Of a stretch of 64,000 nt of DNA, positions 1 through 9,515 are shown one piece after another. The notes beneath the pieces are model-generated. The model ran no database searches, was not told the origin of the DNA, and worked only from the letters and a program-made list of their open reading frames with translations. The stretch lies in the NCBI RefSeq assembly GCF_914768025.1, contig NZ_CAJZCE010000008.1, positions 51,201 through 115,200 of the forward strand. Direction: 5' to 3'. A program made the translations under genes and the position numbers. Source of the DNA: Snodgrassella gandavensis (GTDB taxonomy: Bacteria > Pseudomonadota > Gammaproteobacteria > Burkholderiales > Neisseriaceae). The first letter of the stretch is position 1. The number at the start of each line of letters is the position of its first letter.

Positions 1-369
1 GCCTGACTGATAATTAAACGGAAAGCAGAAAATTTATTCAGGAAAGACTGGAGAAGCAGGATTCAGCCATCTTCATTGCCTACCATCAGCAACAAGCCTG
101 CGGATTTGTACAGTTATATTTTTCCTTTTCTTCATTATCAATATCACCCACTATAATCCTCAACGACTTGTATATCCCTGTAAGCCACCGGCAAAAGGGC
201 ATCGCCACCCAGCTCATGCAATACGTAAAAAAAATTTGCCCGTGATGGAGGCTACAGTGGCATTTCATCATGCACCGCCAATGACAATCACAAAGCAAGA
301 GCTCTATATGAACAGGCGGGATATCAAATTGATGAACAATTTGTTTATTATTCTTTAAACTTAAAATAA
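1..369 (+). pseudogene. GNAT N-acetyltransferase, frameshifted
   Basis: Two reading frames together spell a typical GNAT acetyltransferase. The first runs to a TGA at 243-245 and contains the beta4 and acetyl-CoA loop signature (ILNDLYIPVSHRQKGIATQL). The second resumes with FARDGGYSGISSCTANDNHKA and ends ALYEQAGYQIDEQF..YYSLNLK with a stop at 367-369. The break falls in a run of eight A at 227-234; seven A would restore a single frame through V-K-K-F-A-R-D-G-G. In the first frame there is also a stop at 15-17, so the N-terminal third is either cut off by the window edge or shifted as well. Family members acetylate small amines or protein N-termini; the substrate here is unknown. It is a pseudogene unless slippage on the A run rescues it. 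Confidence 0.8.
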
Positions 370-711
370 ACCCATAACAAAAGTGTCCCAAATAGCCAAA
401 CAGTAGTGAAATAGCCACACAACATTAATCATAATCAGCCTATCAGAATAAAAACGGCTGATTATTTTTGACTATCTGTAGAACATAATTTACAGTACGC
501 CACTCTATCAAATCATCAACATTGCAATGGAAAGGAATAATTATGCTTGTACTACCTATCCCTTGCAGGTCATTCCAGGGCTAATCACCTCCTGATCCTT
601 GGCTTCGGCCTGCCAATTTATTCTTCAGCACGCTAATCCTGTTCAGCCCCGATGAACATGGCTAACTATTGCTTGCTTATTACCAAATAAAAATAATTGG
701 AATGGATCAGA
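370..711. other. Intergenic region, no clear gene
   Basis: AT-rich spacer between the broken acetyltransferase and rtcB. The stretch 545-690 is less AT-rich and reads like decayed coding sequence (short frames with no start and with several stops), but I cannot assign it to a family. No tRNA, terminator or convincing promoter was recognised. Confidence 0.5.
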
Positions 712-1848
712 ATGGGCAATTCTATTCAGCCGCTGGCGGACAACATCACCCTGATAGCAACACCAGAACTCTGGTTAGAGGGCGAAGCCATCCAGCAGCT
801 ACAAACAACAGCAACACTTCCCAATATTAAATTTGTAGCCGGTATGCCGGATTTACACCCCGGCCGTGGTTATCCGGTAGGTGCAGCTTTTTTTACTACA
901 CAATATCTTTATCCGGCGCTCATTGGCGGAGATATCGGCTGCGGCATGTCATTATGGCAAACCACAGTAAAAATCCATGCCATGAATCAGGCCAAACTGA
1001 TTAAACGTCTGGGCAATATCGACCAGCCCCTGTCTGAAGCAGAATGCATCAGCCTGTGGCCAGATATTCAGTCACTTGCGGAACACACGTATGCTTCCGG
1101 TACCATTGGCGGCGGCAATCACTTTGCCGAACTGCAAATGCTGGAAACCATTTATGCGCCGGAAACTGCCCGGCAAATCGGGCTAAACCGGCAACATCTG
1201 CAACTGATGGTGCATAGCGGTTCACGTGGTCTGGGCGGTGTGATTCTGGATAAACACATCCGCCAGTATGGCCATCAGGGTTTAGTTGCCGATAGCGTTG
1301 CTGGCAGCACTTACCTGATGCAGCACAATCAGGCTCTGGATTATGCACAACAAAACCGGGAGCTGATTGGCCGGCGCATACTGGCCAACCTGCGCGCGCA
1401 GGGACAAAAGCTGGTAGATATCAGCCACAACTTTATCGAGCCAGTCACCATTAACGGTGAATGTGGCTGGCTGCATCGTAAAGGTGCCGCAGCAGCCACG
1501 AAAGGACTGGTGATTATTCCGGGTTCACGCGGTGATTTCAGCTATCTGGTGCAGCCACTGGACACCGCATCCGCGCTGTATTCACTGGCACACGGTGCCG
1601 GACGCAAATGGCAGCGCTCAGCCTGCAAAGGCAGACTGGCAGGGCACTACAGTGCCGAACAGCTCACCCGTACCGGACATGGCAGCCGCGTAATCTGCTG
1701 CGACCGTGAACTCCTATATGAAGAAGCACCACAGGCATATAAATCAATTGACAGTGTCATTGCCGCCATGGTTCAGGCCGATTTAATCCGGCCAATAGCA
1801 CGCTTCAAACCGGTAATCACCTATAAAGTTCAAACGGAGAAAAAATAA
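712..1848 (+). CDS. rtcB: RtcB-type RNA ligase, release-factor-H-coupled subfamily
   Basis: Predicted 378-residue RNA ligase that joins 2',3'-cyclic phosphate or 3'-phosphate ends to 5'-OH ends using GTP and Mn2+. Family motifs are intact: [13 protein letters not shown] near residue 45, the metal ligand Cys in DIGCGM (74-79), GGGNHF (133-138), HSGSRGLG (168-175) and the HGAGR segment (294-298) holding the His that is guanylylated. It is shorter than housekeeping RtcB (about 400-480 residues) and belongs to the form found beside prfH. The ATG at 712 is preferred over an upstream TTG at 697 because GGA lies five bases before it. The stop overlaps the prfH start by one base, so the two are translationally coupled. 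Known work on such pairs shows repair of 16S rRNA cleaved in the decoding centre; that role here is inferred. Confidence 0.93.
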   Translation: MGNSIQPLADNITLIATPELWLEGEAIQQLQTTATLPNIKFVAGMPDLHPGRGYPVGAAFFTTQYLYPALIGGDIGCGMSLWQTTVKIHAMNQAKLIKRLGNIDQPLSEAECISLWPDIQSLAEHTYASGTIGGGNHFAELQMLETIYAPETARQIGLNRQHLQLMVHSGSRGLGGVILDKHIRQYGHQGLVADSVAGSTYLMQHNQALDYAQQNRELIGRRILANLRAQGQKLVDISHNFIEPVTINGECGWLHRKGAAAATKGLVIIPGSRGDFSYLVQPLDTASALYSLAHGAGRKWQRSACKGRLAGHYSAEQLTRTGHGSRVICCDRELLYEEAPQAYKSIDSVIAAMVQADLIRPIARFKPVITYKVQTEKK

Positions 1849-2456
1849 TGCAACTCTTGCAATTATCTGCCGCTTACGGACCGGCAGAATGCTGTCTGGC
1901 GGTGGTAAAAGCGTTGGCACGCTTACAATATGAAGCCAAACAAATACAGGTTAAAGTAGAAATTGTGGAACAGGAACCAGCTAAACACGGGCTGCATTCA
2001 GTACTGGTTACCTTGGATGGTGCACAGGCCAAGGCATTGGCTGATAGGTGGCAGGGCACCATTCAATGGATTTGCCCCAGCCCTTATCGCCCGCAGCACA
2101 AACGCAAAAACTGGTTTATCGGAGCAAGCTGTTTTAACCCAATTGTCCAGCAGCAGCCTGATGAAATTGTCTTCGAAACCATGCGTGCGTCTGGAGCAGG
2201 TGGTCAGCACATTAACAAAACCGAATCAGCAGTCAGAGCCACCCATGTGGCCAGCGGTATCAGCGTTAAAGTGCAAACTGAGCGTAGCCAGCATGCCAAC
2301 AAAAAACTCGCAGTGTTATTGCTTCAGCATAAACTGGCACAACAGGCGCAGCAGTTACAGGCAAAACATAAAGCCGCACAACACAAGCACCACCATCAGA
2401 TAGCGCGCGGTAATCCAGTGCGTATATTTACCCAGCTTGATTTCATACCTCTGTAA
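1848..2456 (+). CDS. prfH: Peptide chain release factor homologue PrfH
   Basis: 202-residue protein with the class I release-factor catalytic domain. The GGQ tripeptide (118-120, in [17 protein letters not shown]) enters the peptidyl transferase centre and hydrolyses peptidyl-tRNA. It lacks the stop-codon-reading domain of RF1 and RF2. The C-terminal tail is rich in Lys, His and Gln, as in other ribosome-rescue factors. It directly follows and overlaps rtcB. The known model for this pair is that PrfH releases the nascent chain from ribosomes damaged in the decoding centre and RtcB reseals the 16S rRNA. Function is inferred from family and context; the family assignment is firm. Confidence 0.92.
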   Translation: MQLLQLSAAYGPAECCLAVVKALARLQYEAKQIQVKVEIVEQEPAKHGLHSVLVTLDGAQAKALADRWQGTIQWICPSPYRPQHKRKNWFIGASCFNPIVQQQPDEIVFETMRASGAGGQHINKTESAVRATHVASGISVKVQTERSQHANKKLAVLLLQHKLAQQAQQLQAKHKAAQHKHHHQIARGNPVRIFTQLDFIPL

Positions 2457-2463
2457 TTGTCTA

Positions 2464-2493
2464 CAGGCAACCAGATATATTTATGGTTGCCTG
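2464..2493 (+). terminator. Hairpin after prfH
   Basis: Perfect 10-bp inverted repeat (CAGGCAACCA, 2464-2473, against 2484-2493) with a 10-base loop, starting eight bases after the prfH stop. No T run follows it, so it may be a weak terminator or an mRNA 3'-end stabiliser. Confidence 0.45.
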
Positions 2494-2749
2494 CCAGACA
2501 CAGCCTGCAAATAGCCATAACAGTTGCTCTTAAACAAGCAATTACAATAAGCATCTTTATGAAAAAAACAAAGCACATCAGGAAAATAATGTAAATAAAT
2601 CATAAAAAACAGGTGGCTACCATAGTCTGTTTCAGACATAACAGATACAGTATCAGTACAATATCTGGCAAAACGCTACGATTGTAAAAGACAATGCATG
2701 CAAATCATGCCCAGATAAAACACCTGTTGCGCAGACAAAGGAAGCCATA

Positions 2750-3394
2750 ATGAATCCCATCTATATCAATATCATCTTTAAAATGTTGGTAGCGTTTTGC
2801 ATATTGCTGGTGTATATCAATTTATCCGGTAAAGGGTCTCTGGCACCGATTTCTGCCATCGATCAAGTAGGTAACGTGGTTTTGGGGGCGATTATCGGTG
2901 GTCCCTTATATAATCCTTCCATCAGCATAACATTACTGATGAGTGCATCCATTTTCTGGGCTGGGCTGTTATTACTTGTGCGTTATGCTACATTCAAGCG
3001 CAATATCGCCAAAGACTTTGTCGATGGCACCTCAATACGCTTAATGGAAAATGGCATCGTACTATCACAGAATTTTCGCAAAGCCAAACTGTCTATCCGC
3101 GATTTCATCATGTTATTGCATCAGCGCGGCTATCCCAGCCTGGAAGTGCTCAGTGATGTCTGGTTTGAATACAACGGCCAGATGACAGTGGTCAAAAAAG
3201 GCGATCCCGCCATGGCCGTGGTGGTGATTGAAAATGGCGTAATTAATTATCCAAGTCTGGAAGCGTTAGGGCATGATGAAGAATGGCTGGACAAAGAGCT
3301 AAACCGTTTGGGACAAAAACTGGATGAAGTCTTTCTGGCCGAAGTGCATGAACAGAAGCTCTGGGTTTATCCAGATGTCAAAAAAGCTAGCTGA
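2750..3394 (+). CDS. YetF/DUF421 family membrane protein
   Basis: 214-residue protein. Two or three hydrophobic helices lie in residues 5-85, followed by a soluble domain with the DUF421 features: DGTSIRLMENGIV near 95, then SLEVLSDVWFEYNGQMTVVKK near 130. The family sits in the inner membrane with its soluble half in the cytoplasm; its biochemical role is not established. Many genomes pair it with a DUF3290 gene, but no such partner is next to it here. It appears monocistronic, with about 290 bases upstream and 270 downstream. The family call is confident; no function can be given. Confidence 0.8.
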   Translation: MNPIYINIIFKMLVAFCILLVYINLSGKGSLAPISAIDQVGNVVLGAIIGGPLYNPSISITLLMSASIFWAGLLLLVRYATFKRNIAKDFVDGTSIRLMENGIVLSQNFRKAKLSIRDFIMLLHQRGYPSLEVLSDVWFEYNGQMTVVKKGDPAMAVVVIENGVINYPSLEALGHDEEWLDKELNRLGQKLDEVFLAEVHEQKLWVYPDVKKAS

Positions 3395-3664
3395 GATTAC
3401 CACCGCATTCCTGCTTCAAAGTTAGCCGGCAGTATCATTTCATACGTCTAGATGCAGACAGTAGCTAATGAAATTAATACAGAATGAATAAAAATTCAAC
3501 CAGACACCTGATTAATTTATAGCATACAGAAGAGATACTTAATTATTCCTGCCTATTTGGCTAAACCCCTAATTTGCATTGATATTCTCATCGCTATGAC
3601 CAGAGTATTCAATCAGCTATTCTAAAACTTCTAATCAAACAGAAAAATTAATTCTGAAACCGAA

Positions 3665-4225
3665 TTACTTTAACATCTGTAATTTTTTCATCCAGCAGAT
3701 ATAGTTCTTGGCACTCTCATTAACTTCATCCAATGTTATCTTATAATCTGCTTCCGGTTCAGTATTTGCACCATAAACCGCAAATACAGACTGATAATCT
3801 GCATGTACATAATTCATGGTTAATTCAAACGGCTTTAAAATATCCTCAAGCGAGGTCTGATAACGTCCATCTTTAGTGTAATCACCTTTTTTAATCCCCG
3901 CAGAAACCGCCAAACCAACTTTTTTGTTTGTTAATTTATCTCCACAGCGGCCATAAGCCCATCCATAAGTAAATACCTCGTCCAGCCACTGTTTTAACAG
4001 TGGCGGACAATTAAACCAGTAAACCGGAAACTGCAAAATCAGATTATGGTGGTTTTCAATCAGATTCTGTTCGAAACGCACATCTATTTTATTTGATGGG
4101 TAACATGCATATAAATCATGTATGGTTAACTGATTATCGTACTGAGTTAATTTTTTAAGCCAGTACTGATTCACTGTAGAAGCCGCTAAGTCAGGATGAG
4201 CCACAACAATCAATGTTTCTTTCAT
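3665..4225 (-). CDS. NAD(P)H-dependent flavin oxidoreductase (flavodoxin-2 fold)
   Basis: 186-residue protein of the MdaB/KefF/YwrO quinone-reductase family. It has the opening strand and phosphate loop (LIVVAHPDLAASTVN), the central FPVYWFNCPPLLKQWLDEVFTYGWAYG segment characteristic of the family near residues 75-100, and a C-terminal helix. It probably binds FMN or FAD and performs two-electron reduction of quinones or related electrophiles. The ATG at 4225 is chosen because GAAGG precedes it at good spacing; an upstream TTG is in frame. It is divergent from an HxlR regulator across about 120 bases, the usual arrangement for electrophile-inducible reductases. The actual substrate is unknown. 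Confidence 0.85.
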   Translation of the reverse strand: MKETLIVVAHPDLAASTVNQYWLKKLTQYDNQLTIHDLYACYPSNKIDVRFEQNLIENHHNLILQFPVYWFNCPPLLKQWLDEVFTYGWAYGRCGDKLTNKKVGLAVSAGIKKGDYTKDGRYQTSLEDILKPFELTMNYVHADYQSVFAVYGANTEPEADYKITLDEVNESAKNYICWMKKLQMLK

Positions 4226-4265
4226 AATAAAAACCTTCAAGACTTTGTTATAAAAACATATAAAT

Positions 4266-4293
4266 TAAGTGGTTCAATATAATTTAGGTGGTT
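4266..4293. promoter_or_regulatory. Candidate operator between oxidoreductase and hxlR
   Basis: The divergent intergenic region carries a near-identical direct repeat, AAGTGGTT at 4267-4274 and AGGTGGTT at 4286-4293, offset by 19 bases (about two helical turns). A TATAAT lies between them at 4278-4283. This is a plausible HxlR binding site, but no experimental consensus was matched. Confidence 0.3.
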
Positions 4294-4348
4294 TATAATG
4301 TAAAGTACGGTAATTAAAGTTATATACTGTATAAAAGGAAAGTATAAA

Positions 4349-4693
4349 ATGAAAAATGAACATTGCAGTGCTGATAAACTGGCGAACAGTGGTTTTGGCT
4401 ATACCCTTTCTATAATTAAAGGAAAATACAAAGTAATCATTCTTTACTGGTTGAATGAAAATCAGCCAACCATGCGTTTCAATGAGCTAAAACGCTGTAT
4501 TGATAAAATTTCATTTAAAACCTTAAGCAATACATTAAAAGAAATGGAACGGGACAAACTGATATTCAGAAAAGAATATCCACAAATACCCCCAAAAGTA
4601 GAGTATGGATTGCTTGAACGGGGCAAATCTCTGGTTCCTGTTTTAGATATGTTGTGCCAATGGGGAAATAAACATAAAAATGATGTGCTATAA
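4349..4693 (+). CDS. HxlR-family winged-helix regulator
   Basis: 114-residue regulator with the HxlR winged helix: GKYKVIILYWL, then MRFNELKRCIDKISFKTLSNTLKEMERDKLIFRKEYPQIPPKVEYGL with the recognition helix near residues 50-65 and the wing near 75-90, ending in a LCQWGNKHK helix. HxlR proteins are dimeric and commonly sense electrophiles or disulfide stress through cysteines. Here the N-terminal Cys6 and Cys49 are candidates. Divergent orientation to a flavin reductase suggests it controls that gene and itself. Confidence 0.85.
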   Translation: MKNEHCSADKLANSGFGYTLSIIKGKYKVIILYWLNENQPTMRFNELKRCIDKISFKTLSNTLKEMERDKLIFRKEYPQIPPKVEYGLLERGKSLVPVLDMLCQWGNKHKNDVL

Positions 4694-5056
4694 ATCTAGA
4701 AGCAACAAATAAATTTATTTTAATACGCTGCGGTGCTGAAAATTGCCCGGATAAAAGCATACGAATTAATGGTTATCTTGTTTTCAGACAGGAAACTACA
4801 ATGTAAAAAAGTAACCGTAAATATTGAGAGAAACCAGAATAAGGATATTGATGGTTATCGGTAGAAAACAGCACAGTCTGTTTAGAATAAAGTTTGACGA
4901 TATCACACAAGTCTTAATTGACCTTTTTAAGTGCAAACTTTTTAAAATTTTCAATTATTGAAATCACATAAAATGCATGTAACAACAATAACATAATTGG
5001 ATTGAAATCAGACGGTGATACAAATTAATGTCATGGACTAAGCTATTAGCCAAAAT
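4694..5056. other. Intergenic region, no gene seen
   Basis: About 360 bases of AT-rich sequence downstream of hxlR. No ORF with a plausible start and length, no tRNA, and no repeat was recognised. Confidence 0.5.
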
Positions 5057-5084
5057 AAATGCCCTGTTTCAAAACAGGGCATTT
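5057..5084 (-). terminator. Intrinsic terminator of tRNA-fMet
   Basis: Hairpin with arms GCCCTGTTT and AAACAGGGC (5061-5080), extended by flanking A/T pairs. On the minus strand it is followed by a T-rich tract. It lies directly downstream of the tRNA. Confidence 0.8.
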
Positions 5085-5091
5085 AAAAATC

Positions 5092-5168
<77 letters not shown>

Positions 5169-5241
5169 TCTGGTAAGGAAGTCATTATACGGATAACCAG
5201 CGCAATGTCAACTAAAAAGCGGATTAACCATACATGTTTTA

Positions 5242-7860
5242 TTATGACTGTTGATTTGGCTGATGATTTTTCCAGCAACGTACCAAATCATATACCGCAG
5301 CCAAAGCCGCTTTAGGCGTCAATTCATCAGGATTAAGGGCATTTAGCTGAGCACATAAATCCGCCGGCATCATGGTTACAGAAAAAGTATCTGCATCGGC
5401 ATTGGCCACCTCTGCTTCTACCACATCTTCTGATTGTGCCTGAAACATATCCAGTTGTGGTTGCTCATTAGCTGCATGCTGTTCCAGTGCCTGCAAATAC
5501 CGGTAAGCAGCATTCAGTGCCCGTGCAGGCAAGCCGGCCAGTTTCGCCACCGCTATCCCATAGCTTTTACTGGCTGGGCCGGGTTCAATATGATGCAGAA
5601 AAACAATGTCTTGCCCTTGCTCCAGTGCAGCCAGATGCATATTGAATGCATGCGCATATTGTTCCGGTAATCTGGTTAATTCAAAATAGTGAGTGGCAAA
5701 AAGAGTATAACTGCGGTTTTTTTGCAGCAAATGTTCAGCAATGGCCTGTGCCAGTGCCAAACCGTCAAAAGTAGATGTACCTCGGCCAACCTCATCCATT
5801 AATACCAGCGAGCGGTCAGTAGCATGATGCAGAATATAGGCGGTTTCCGACATTTCCACCATAAAGGTAGAACGATTGCCAGCCAGATCATCTGAAGCGC
5901 CAATGCGGGTAAATATCTGGTCAAACTCTCCCAGCGTACAGCTGTCTGCTGGCACCGGTGCACCAATATGCGCTAGCAACACAATTAAAGCTACCTGCCG
6001 CATATACGTCGATTTACCACCCATATTCGGGCCAGTCAGTAACATCAGGCGGCGTTTATCATCAAGCTGGGTATCATTAGCAGTAAACTGACTAACCTGT
6101 GCCGCTACTACAGGATGGCGGCCATTACTAATCTGTAAACACGGATAATTCACCAGTTTTGGGAAGCAATAATGTTCAGCATTGGCATAGCTGGCCAGCG
6201 TAGTTAATACATCCAGAGTGGCGGCAGCGCGGGCACATCGTTGCAATACCGGCAGCTCAGCCTGTAACTGCAACAGCAGAGCATCATATAACTGCTTTTC
6301 CCGAGCCAGTGCATTTTGCTGAGCACTTAGTACCTTTTCTTCAAATGCCTTTAATTCAGGTGTGACATAACGTTCAGCATTTTTCAGTGTTTGGCGTCGC
6401 TGATAGTCTGCCGGTGCCTGTTCAGACTGCACCTTGCTCAACTCAATATAAAACCCATGCACTCGATTAAATTCAACTTTCAGGCTGGATAAACCCGTGC
6501 GCTCCCGTTCCCGATTTTCCAGTTGCTGCAAAAATTCATCGCCATGATTCTGTAGACGACGCAGCTCATCCAGCTCGGCATCAAAACCGTCATTAATCAC
6601 CCCACCATCGCGCAACCATATTGCTGGTTCAGGCATAATGGCCATAGTTAATTGTTGAGCTACAGGCATTGCCGATGGGAACTGTTCCAGCAGAGTCTGT
6701 ACTAGGCTACTTTGGTCAGATTCTTCCAAACGAAAAGCGGCCAAAACTGCCAGACTGTCACGCAAAGCCGATAAATCACGCGGCCGTGCACTGCCAATAG
6801 CAATACGCGCGGCAATACGCTCAATATCCGCCACCTGTTTTAACATTGCCGTGACTTGTGCACTCAGTGGTGCCAGCGCAGCGGCCGCCTGCTGGCGCGC
6901 CTCGATTTGTTCACGCTGGCGTAACGGCTGGTGCAGCCACTGTGCCAGCAGACGGCTACCCATATGCGTTGCACACTGATCCAAAACCGAAAACAGTGTC
7001 GGCGCTTTCTGGCCACTTAACGTTTGGGTTAATTCCAGATTGCGCCGAGTGGCTGCATCCATGCCGATATAAGCGGATTCATGCTCTAGAGTCAGACTAT
7101 CCAGATGTTTAGGTAACTGCATTTGTGTCTGCTGCACATAATTCAGCAAAGCACCTGCTGCCCCGATGGCAGCATCATGCTCCCCTAAGTGTAAGCCGAA
7201 AGCACGTAAATCCTGACTGCCAAAATAGCGCTGAATCATACGGGCACCCGTATCTGCCGCAAATTGCCATGTATGTAAACGGGTCAGTTGCCGGTCTTGG
7301 CCGGCGAGATCCAGCTTGTCCTGTGTTTGGTCTGAAAGCAGAATTTCCGCAGCCTGCAAGCGAGCCAGTTCATGCGGCAGAGCTTCTGGCGAAATGATTT
7401 TGCAGCAAAATTCCCCGTTTTGCAGCGATAGCCAAGCTACACCTAGTTGTTTTTTCAACAGAGAAACCGCCACAATCCGGTTGGTTTCCTTATCTTCCAG
7501 TAATGCTGTATCAGTCAGCGTGCCTGGTGTAACAATCCGTACAACCTGCCGTTCCACTGGCCCCTTACTAGCGCCCACTTCACCAGTCTGCTCACAAATG
7601 GCCACACTTTTGCCCAGCTTTACCAGCTTGGCCAGATACTGTTCCACCGCATGATAGGGCACACCAGCCATTTTGATGGGCTCCCCGTTAATCTGCCCAC
7701 GAGTAGTCAGCGTAATATCCAACAAACGTGCAGCTTCAACAGCATCATCCAGAAACAGCTCATAAAAGTCGCCCATCCGGTAAAATAGCAGCTTGTCCTG
7801 ATGGTCAGCCTTAATGGCCAGATATTGCGTCATCATCGGTGTCAGGGTGGGTTTACTCAT
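5242..7860 (-). CDS. mutS: DNA mismatch repair protein MutS
   Basis: 872-residue mismatch-recognition ATPase. The N-terminal mismatch-binding domain has the Phe-X-Glu wedge (F32-Y-E34 in GDFYELF). Connector, lever and clamp domains follow, then the ABC-type ATPase with Walker [10 protein letters not shown] near residue 610 and Walker B/signature [16 protein letters not shown] near 684, and a C-terminal helix-turn-helix. MutS dimers scan DNA, bind mismatches and recruit MutL. Length is normal (E. coli 853). The gene lies just upstream of tRNA-fMet on the same strand and is divergent from mltA. Confidence 0.98.
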   Translation of the reverse strand: MSKPTLTPMMTQYLAIKADHQDKLLFYRMGDFYELFLDDAVEAARLLDITLTTRGQINGEPIKMAGVPYHAVEQYLAKLVKLGKSVAICEQTGEVGASKGPVERQVVRIVTPGTLTDTALLEDKETNRIVAVSLLKKQLGVAWLSLQNGEFCCKIISPEALPHELARLQAAEILLSDQTQDKLDLAGQDRQLTRLHTWQFAADTGARMIQRYFGSQDLRAFGLHLGEHDAAIGAAGALLNYVQQTQMQLPKHLDSLTLEHESAYIGMDAATRRNLELTQTLSGQKAPTLFSVLDQCATHMGSRLLAQWLHQPLRQREQIEARQQAAAALAPLSAQVTAMLKQVADIERIAARIAIGSARPRDLSALRDSLAVLAAFRLEESDQSSLVQTLLEQFPSAMPVAQQLTMAIMPEPAIWLRDGGVINDGFDAELDELRRLQNHGDEFLQQLENRERERTGLSSLKVEFNRVHGFYIELSKVQSEQAPADYQRRQTLKNAERYVTPELKAFEEKVLSAQQNALAREKQLYDALLLQLQAELPVLQRCARAAATLDVLTTLASYANAEHYCFPKLVNYPCLQISNGRHPVVAAQVSQFTANDTQLDDKRRLMLLTGPNMGGKSTYMRQVALIVLLAHIGAPVPADSCTLGEFDQIFTRIGASDDLAGNRSTFMVEMSETAYILHHATDRSLVLMDEVGRGTSTFDGLALAQAIAEHLLQKNRSYTLFATHYFELTRLPEQYAHAFNMHLAALEQGQDIVFLHHIEPGPASKSYGIAVAKLAGLPARALNAAYRYLQALEQHAANEQPQLDMFQAQSEDVVEAEVANADADTFSVTMMPADLCAQLNALNPDELTPKAALAAVYDLVRCWKNHQPNQQS

Positions 7861-8044
7861 GGCGTAACAAGATATTTGATTTGGCTAAAAAAGCTATTGT
7901 AACAGAGTGTTCAGCTTCCGTTTATGCACAAGCGGATATCCCCATAAGAATCCGGCCACCTGCTACCCTTGTTTAATAGCGTGAATGACTGTCATAATGG
8001 TGTAAAAATGCGGCTTGTATCCGTATCGTCTTCTATTAAAGAAT

Positions 8045-9373
8045 ATGTCAAAAATTATGCCATCAATGAAATTCAGCTCAATTCGCCGTTGGGTACTGTG
8101 GTTTAGTGTGTTATTTCTGGCGGCCTGTACCCTCAGTCATAAACCAGTAGATAAAATCCTGTCTGGTGGAGGCGGCGCATTGACACCGGGCACACCCTTG
8201 CCATTAAGCTATGCTTATACGCCGGGTAAAGCCGGCGTCAGCTATAGGGTAGTCTCCTATCATGAGTTGCCACAATGGACTGCCCAGTCATTTATCGATA
8301 GTCTGGAAGCATTTAAAACCAGCTGCAACAAGCTGCAAATGCAACCAGCCTGGCAGACCGTGTGTCAGCAGGCAGCACGGACACCCAGACACAATCATCA
8401 AGCCAAAGCATTTTTTGAAACTTATTTCACGCCATGGCAAGTCAGTCAGAACGGACAACTGGCCGGTACCGTAACCGGCTATTACGAACCCATGCTGCTA
8501 GGTGATACCAGACAGACAGCACAGGCGCGCTTTCCCATTTATGGCATTCCTAATGACTTTGTCGTCGTCCCGCTTAGTCCAGGGCAGCGTCAGGGTATTG
8601 TTCGTATTCGTCTTACCGGCGCAAACAATGGTGTCATTACACCCAGTGGAAATTACACAGCCAATCTGGCCTCTTTTCCTTTGAATGAGAAAACACGGGC
8701 ACTGAAAGGCAGGATAAGCGGTAGTCAGCTTGTCCCGTATTACACTCGTGCCCAGATCAATGCAGGGGCACTCAATGGCAAAGCGCCTATTCTGGGTTAT
8801 GCCAATGATGCAGTAGAGTTATTTTTTCTGCATGTGCAGGGGTCAGGACAGTTGAAAACACCGGATGGACGGATGTTGCGTCTCAGTTTTGCCGATAAAA
8901 ATGATTACCCCTATGTATCAATTGGTAAATACATGGCAAACAGGGGTTACTTGCCTCTGGCACAGACTTCAATGCAGGGTATTAAAGCGTGGTTACAACA
9001 ACATCCGCAGCAGTTGGCCGAAGTATTAGGGCAAAATCCCAGCTATGTCTTCTTTCGCGCATCAGTAGAACCCGCCAGTGGGCCCACAGGTGCATTAGGC
9101 GTACCACTTACCAAAGGATATTCTGCTGCTGTGGACAGTCATTTTATTAACCTTGGTGCTCCACTATTTGTGGCAACAACACATCCGGCCAGTGGTTATG
9201 GGTTAAATCGGCTACTGATGGCACAGGATACCGGTAGTGCCATCAATGGTGCAATAAGAGTAGATTATTTCTGGGGTTATGGCGACGACGCCGGCAATCT
9301 GGCCGGTAAAATGAAGTATCCTGGTTACATATGGGAACTATTACCTAACGGAATGTTGCCTCAGATTAAATAA
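8045..9373 (+). CDS. mltA: Membrane-bound lytic murein transglycosylase A
   Basis: Outer-membrane lipoprotein that cleaves peptidoglycan glycan strands to 1,6-anhydro products; the Neisseria homologue is the antigen GNA33. A basic n-region is followed by a hydrophobic stretch and the lipobox LAAC, so the mature protein begins at that Cys. The MltA barrel domain contains VTGYYEPMLLG. The C-terminal 3D domain has QDTGSAINGAIRVDYFWG, with the catalytic Asp near residue 395. Start is uncertain: ATGs lie at 8045, 8057 and 8066, and 8066 would give a compact 21-residue signal peptide. Confidence 0.95.
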   Translation: MSKIMPSMKFSSIRRWVLWFSVLFLAACTLSHKPVDKILSGGGGALTPGTPLPLSYAYTPGKAGVSYRVVSYHELPQWTAQSFIDSLEAFKTSCNKLQMQPAWQTVCQQAARTPRHNHQAKAFFETYFTPWQVSQNGQLAGTVTGYYEPMLLGDTRQTAQARFPIYGIPNDFVVVPLSPGQRQGIVRIRLTGANNGVITPSGNYTANLASFPLNEKTRALKGRISGSQLVPYYTRAQINAGALNGKAPILGYANDAVELFFLHVQGSGQLKTPDGRMLRLSFADKNDYPYVSIGKYMANRGYLPLAQTSMQGIKAWLQQHPQQLAEVLGQNPSYVFFRASVEPASGPTGALGVPLTKGYSAAVDSHFINLGAPLFVATTHPASGYGLNRLLMAQDTGSAINGAIRVDYFWGYGDDAGNLAGKMKYPGYIWELLPNGMLPQIK

Positions 9374-9515
9374 AAATCTGGCGAACAAATGCAAGGTAAG
9401 GTAAAATACTTAAAGTATTGACAATTGTATGTGAAGCGTTCCGTAAATGAAAAACATGCATTTAACCATGCGCTCATGCATCTGGCAGTTAACTACAATA
9501 AAAGGGATGTAAATT

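Noticed and set aside
86..418. 110-residue frame on the minus strand
   Set aside because: It overlaps a clear, frameshifted GNAT acetyltransferase on the plus strand and reads as nonsense sequence.
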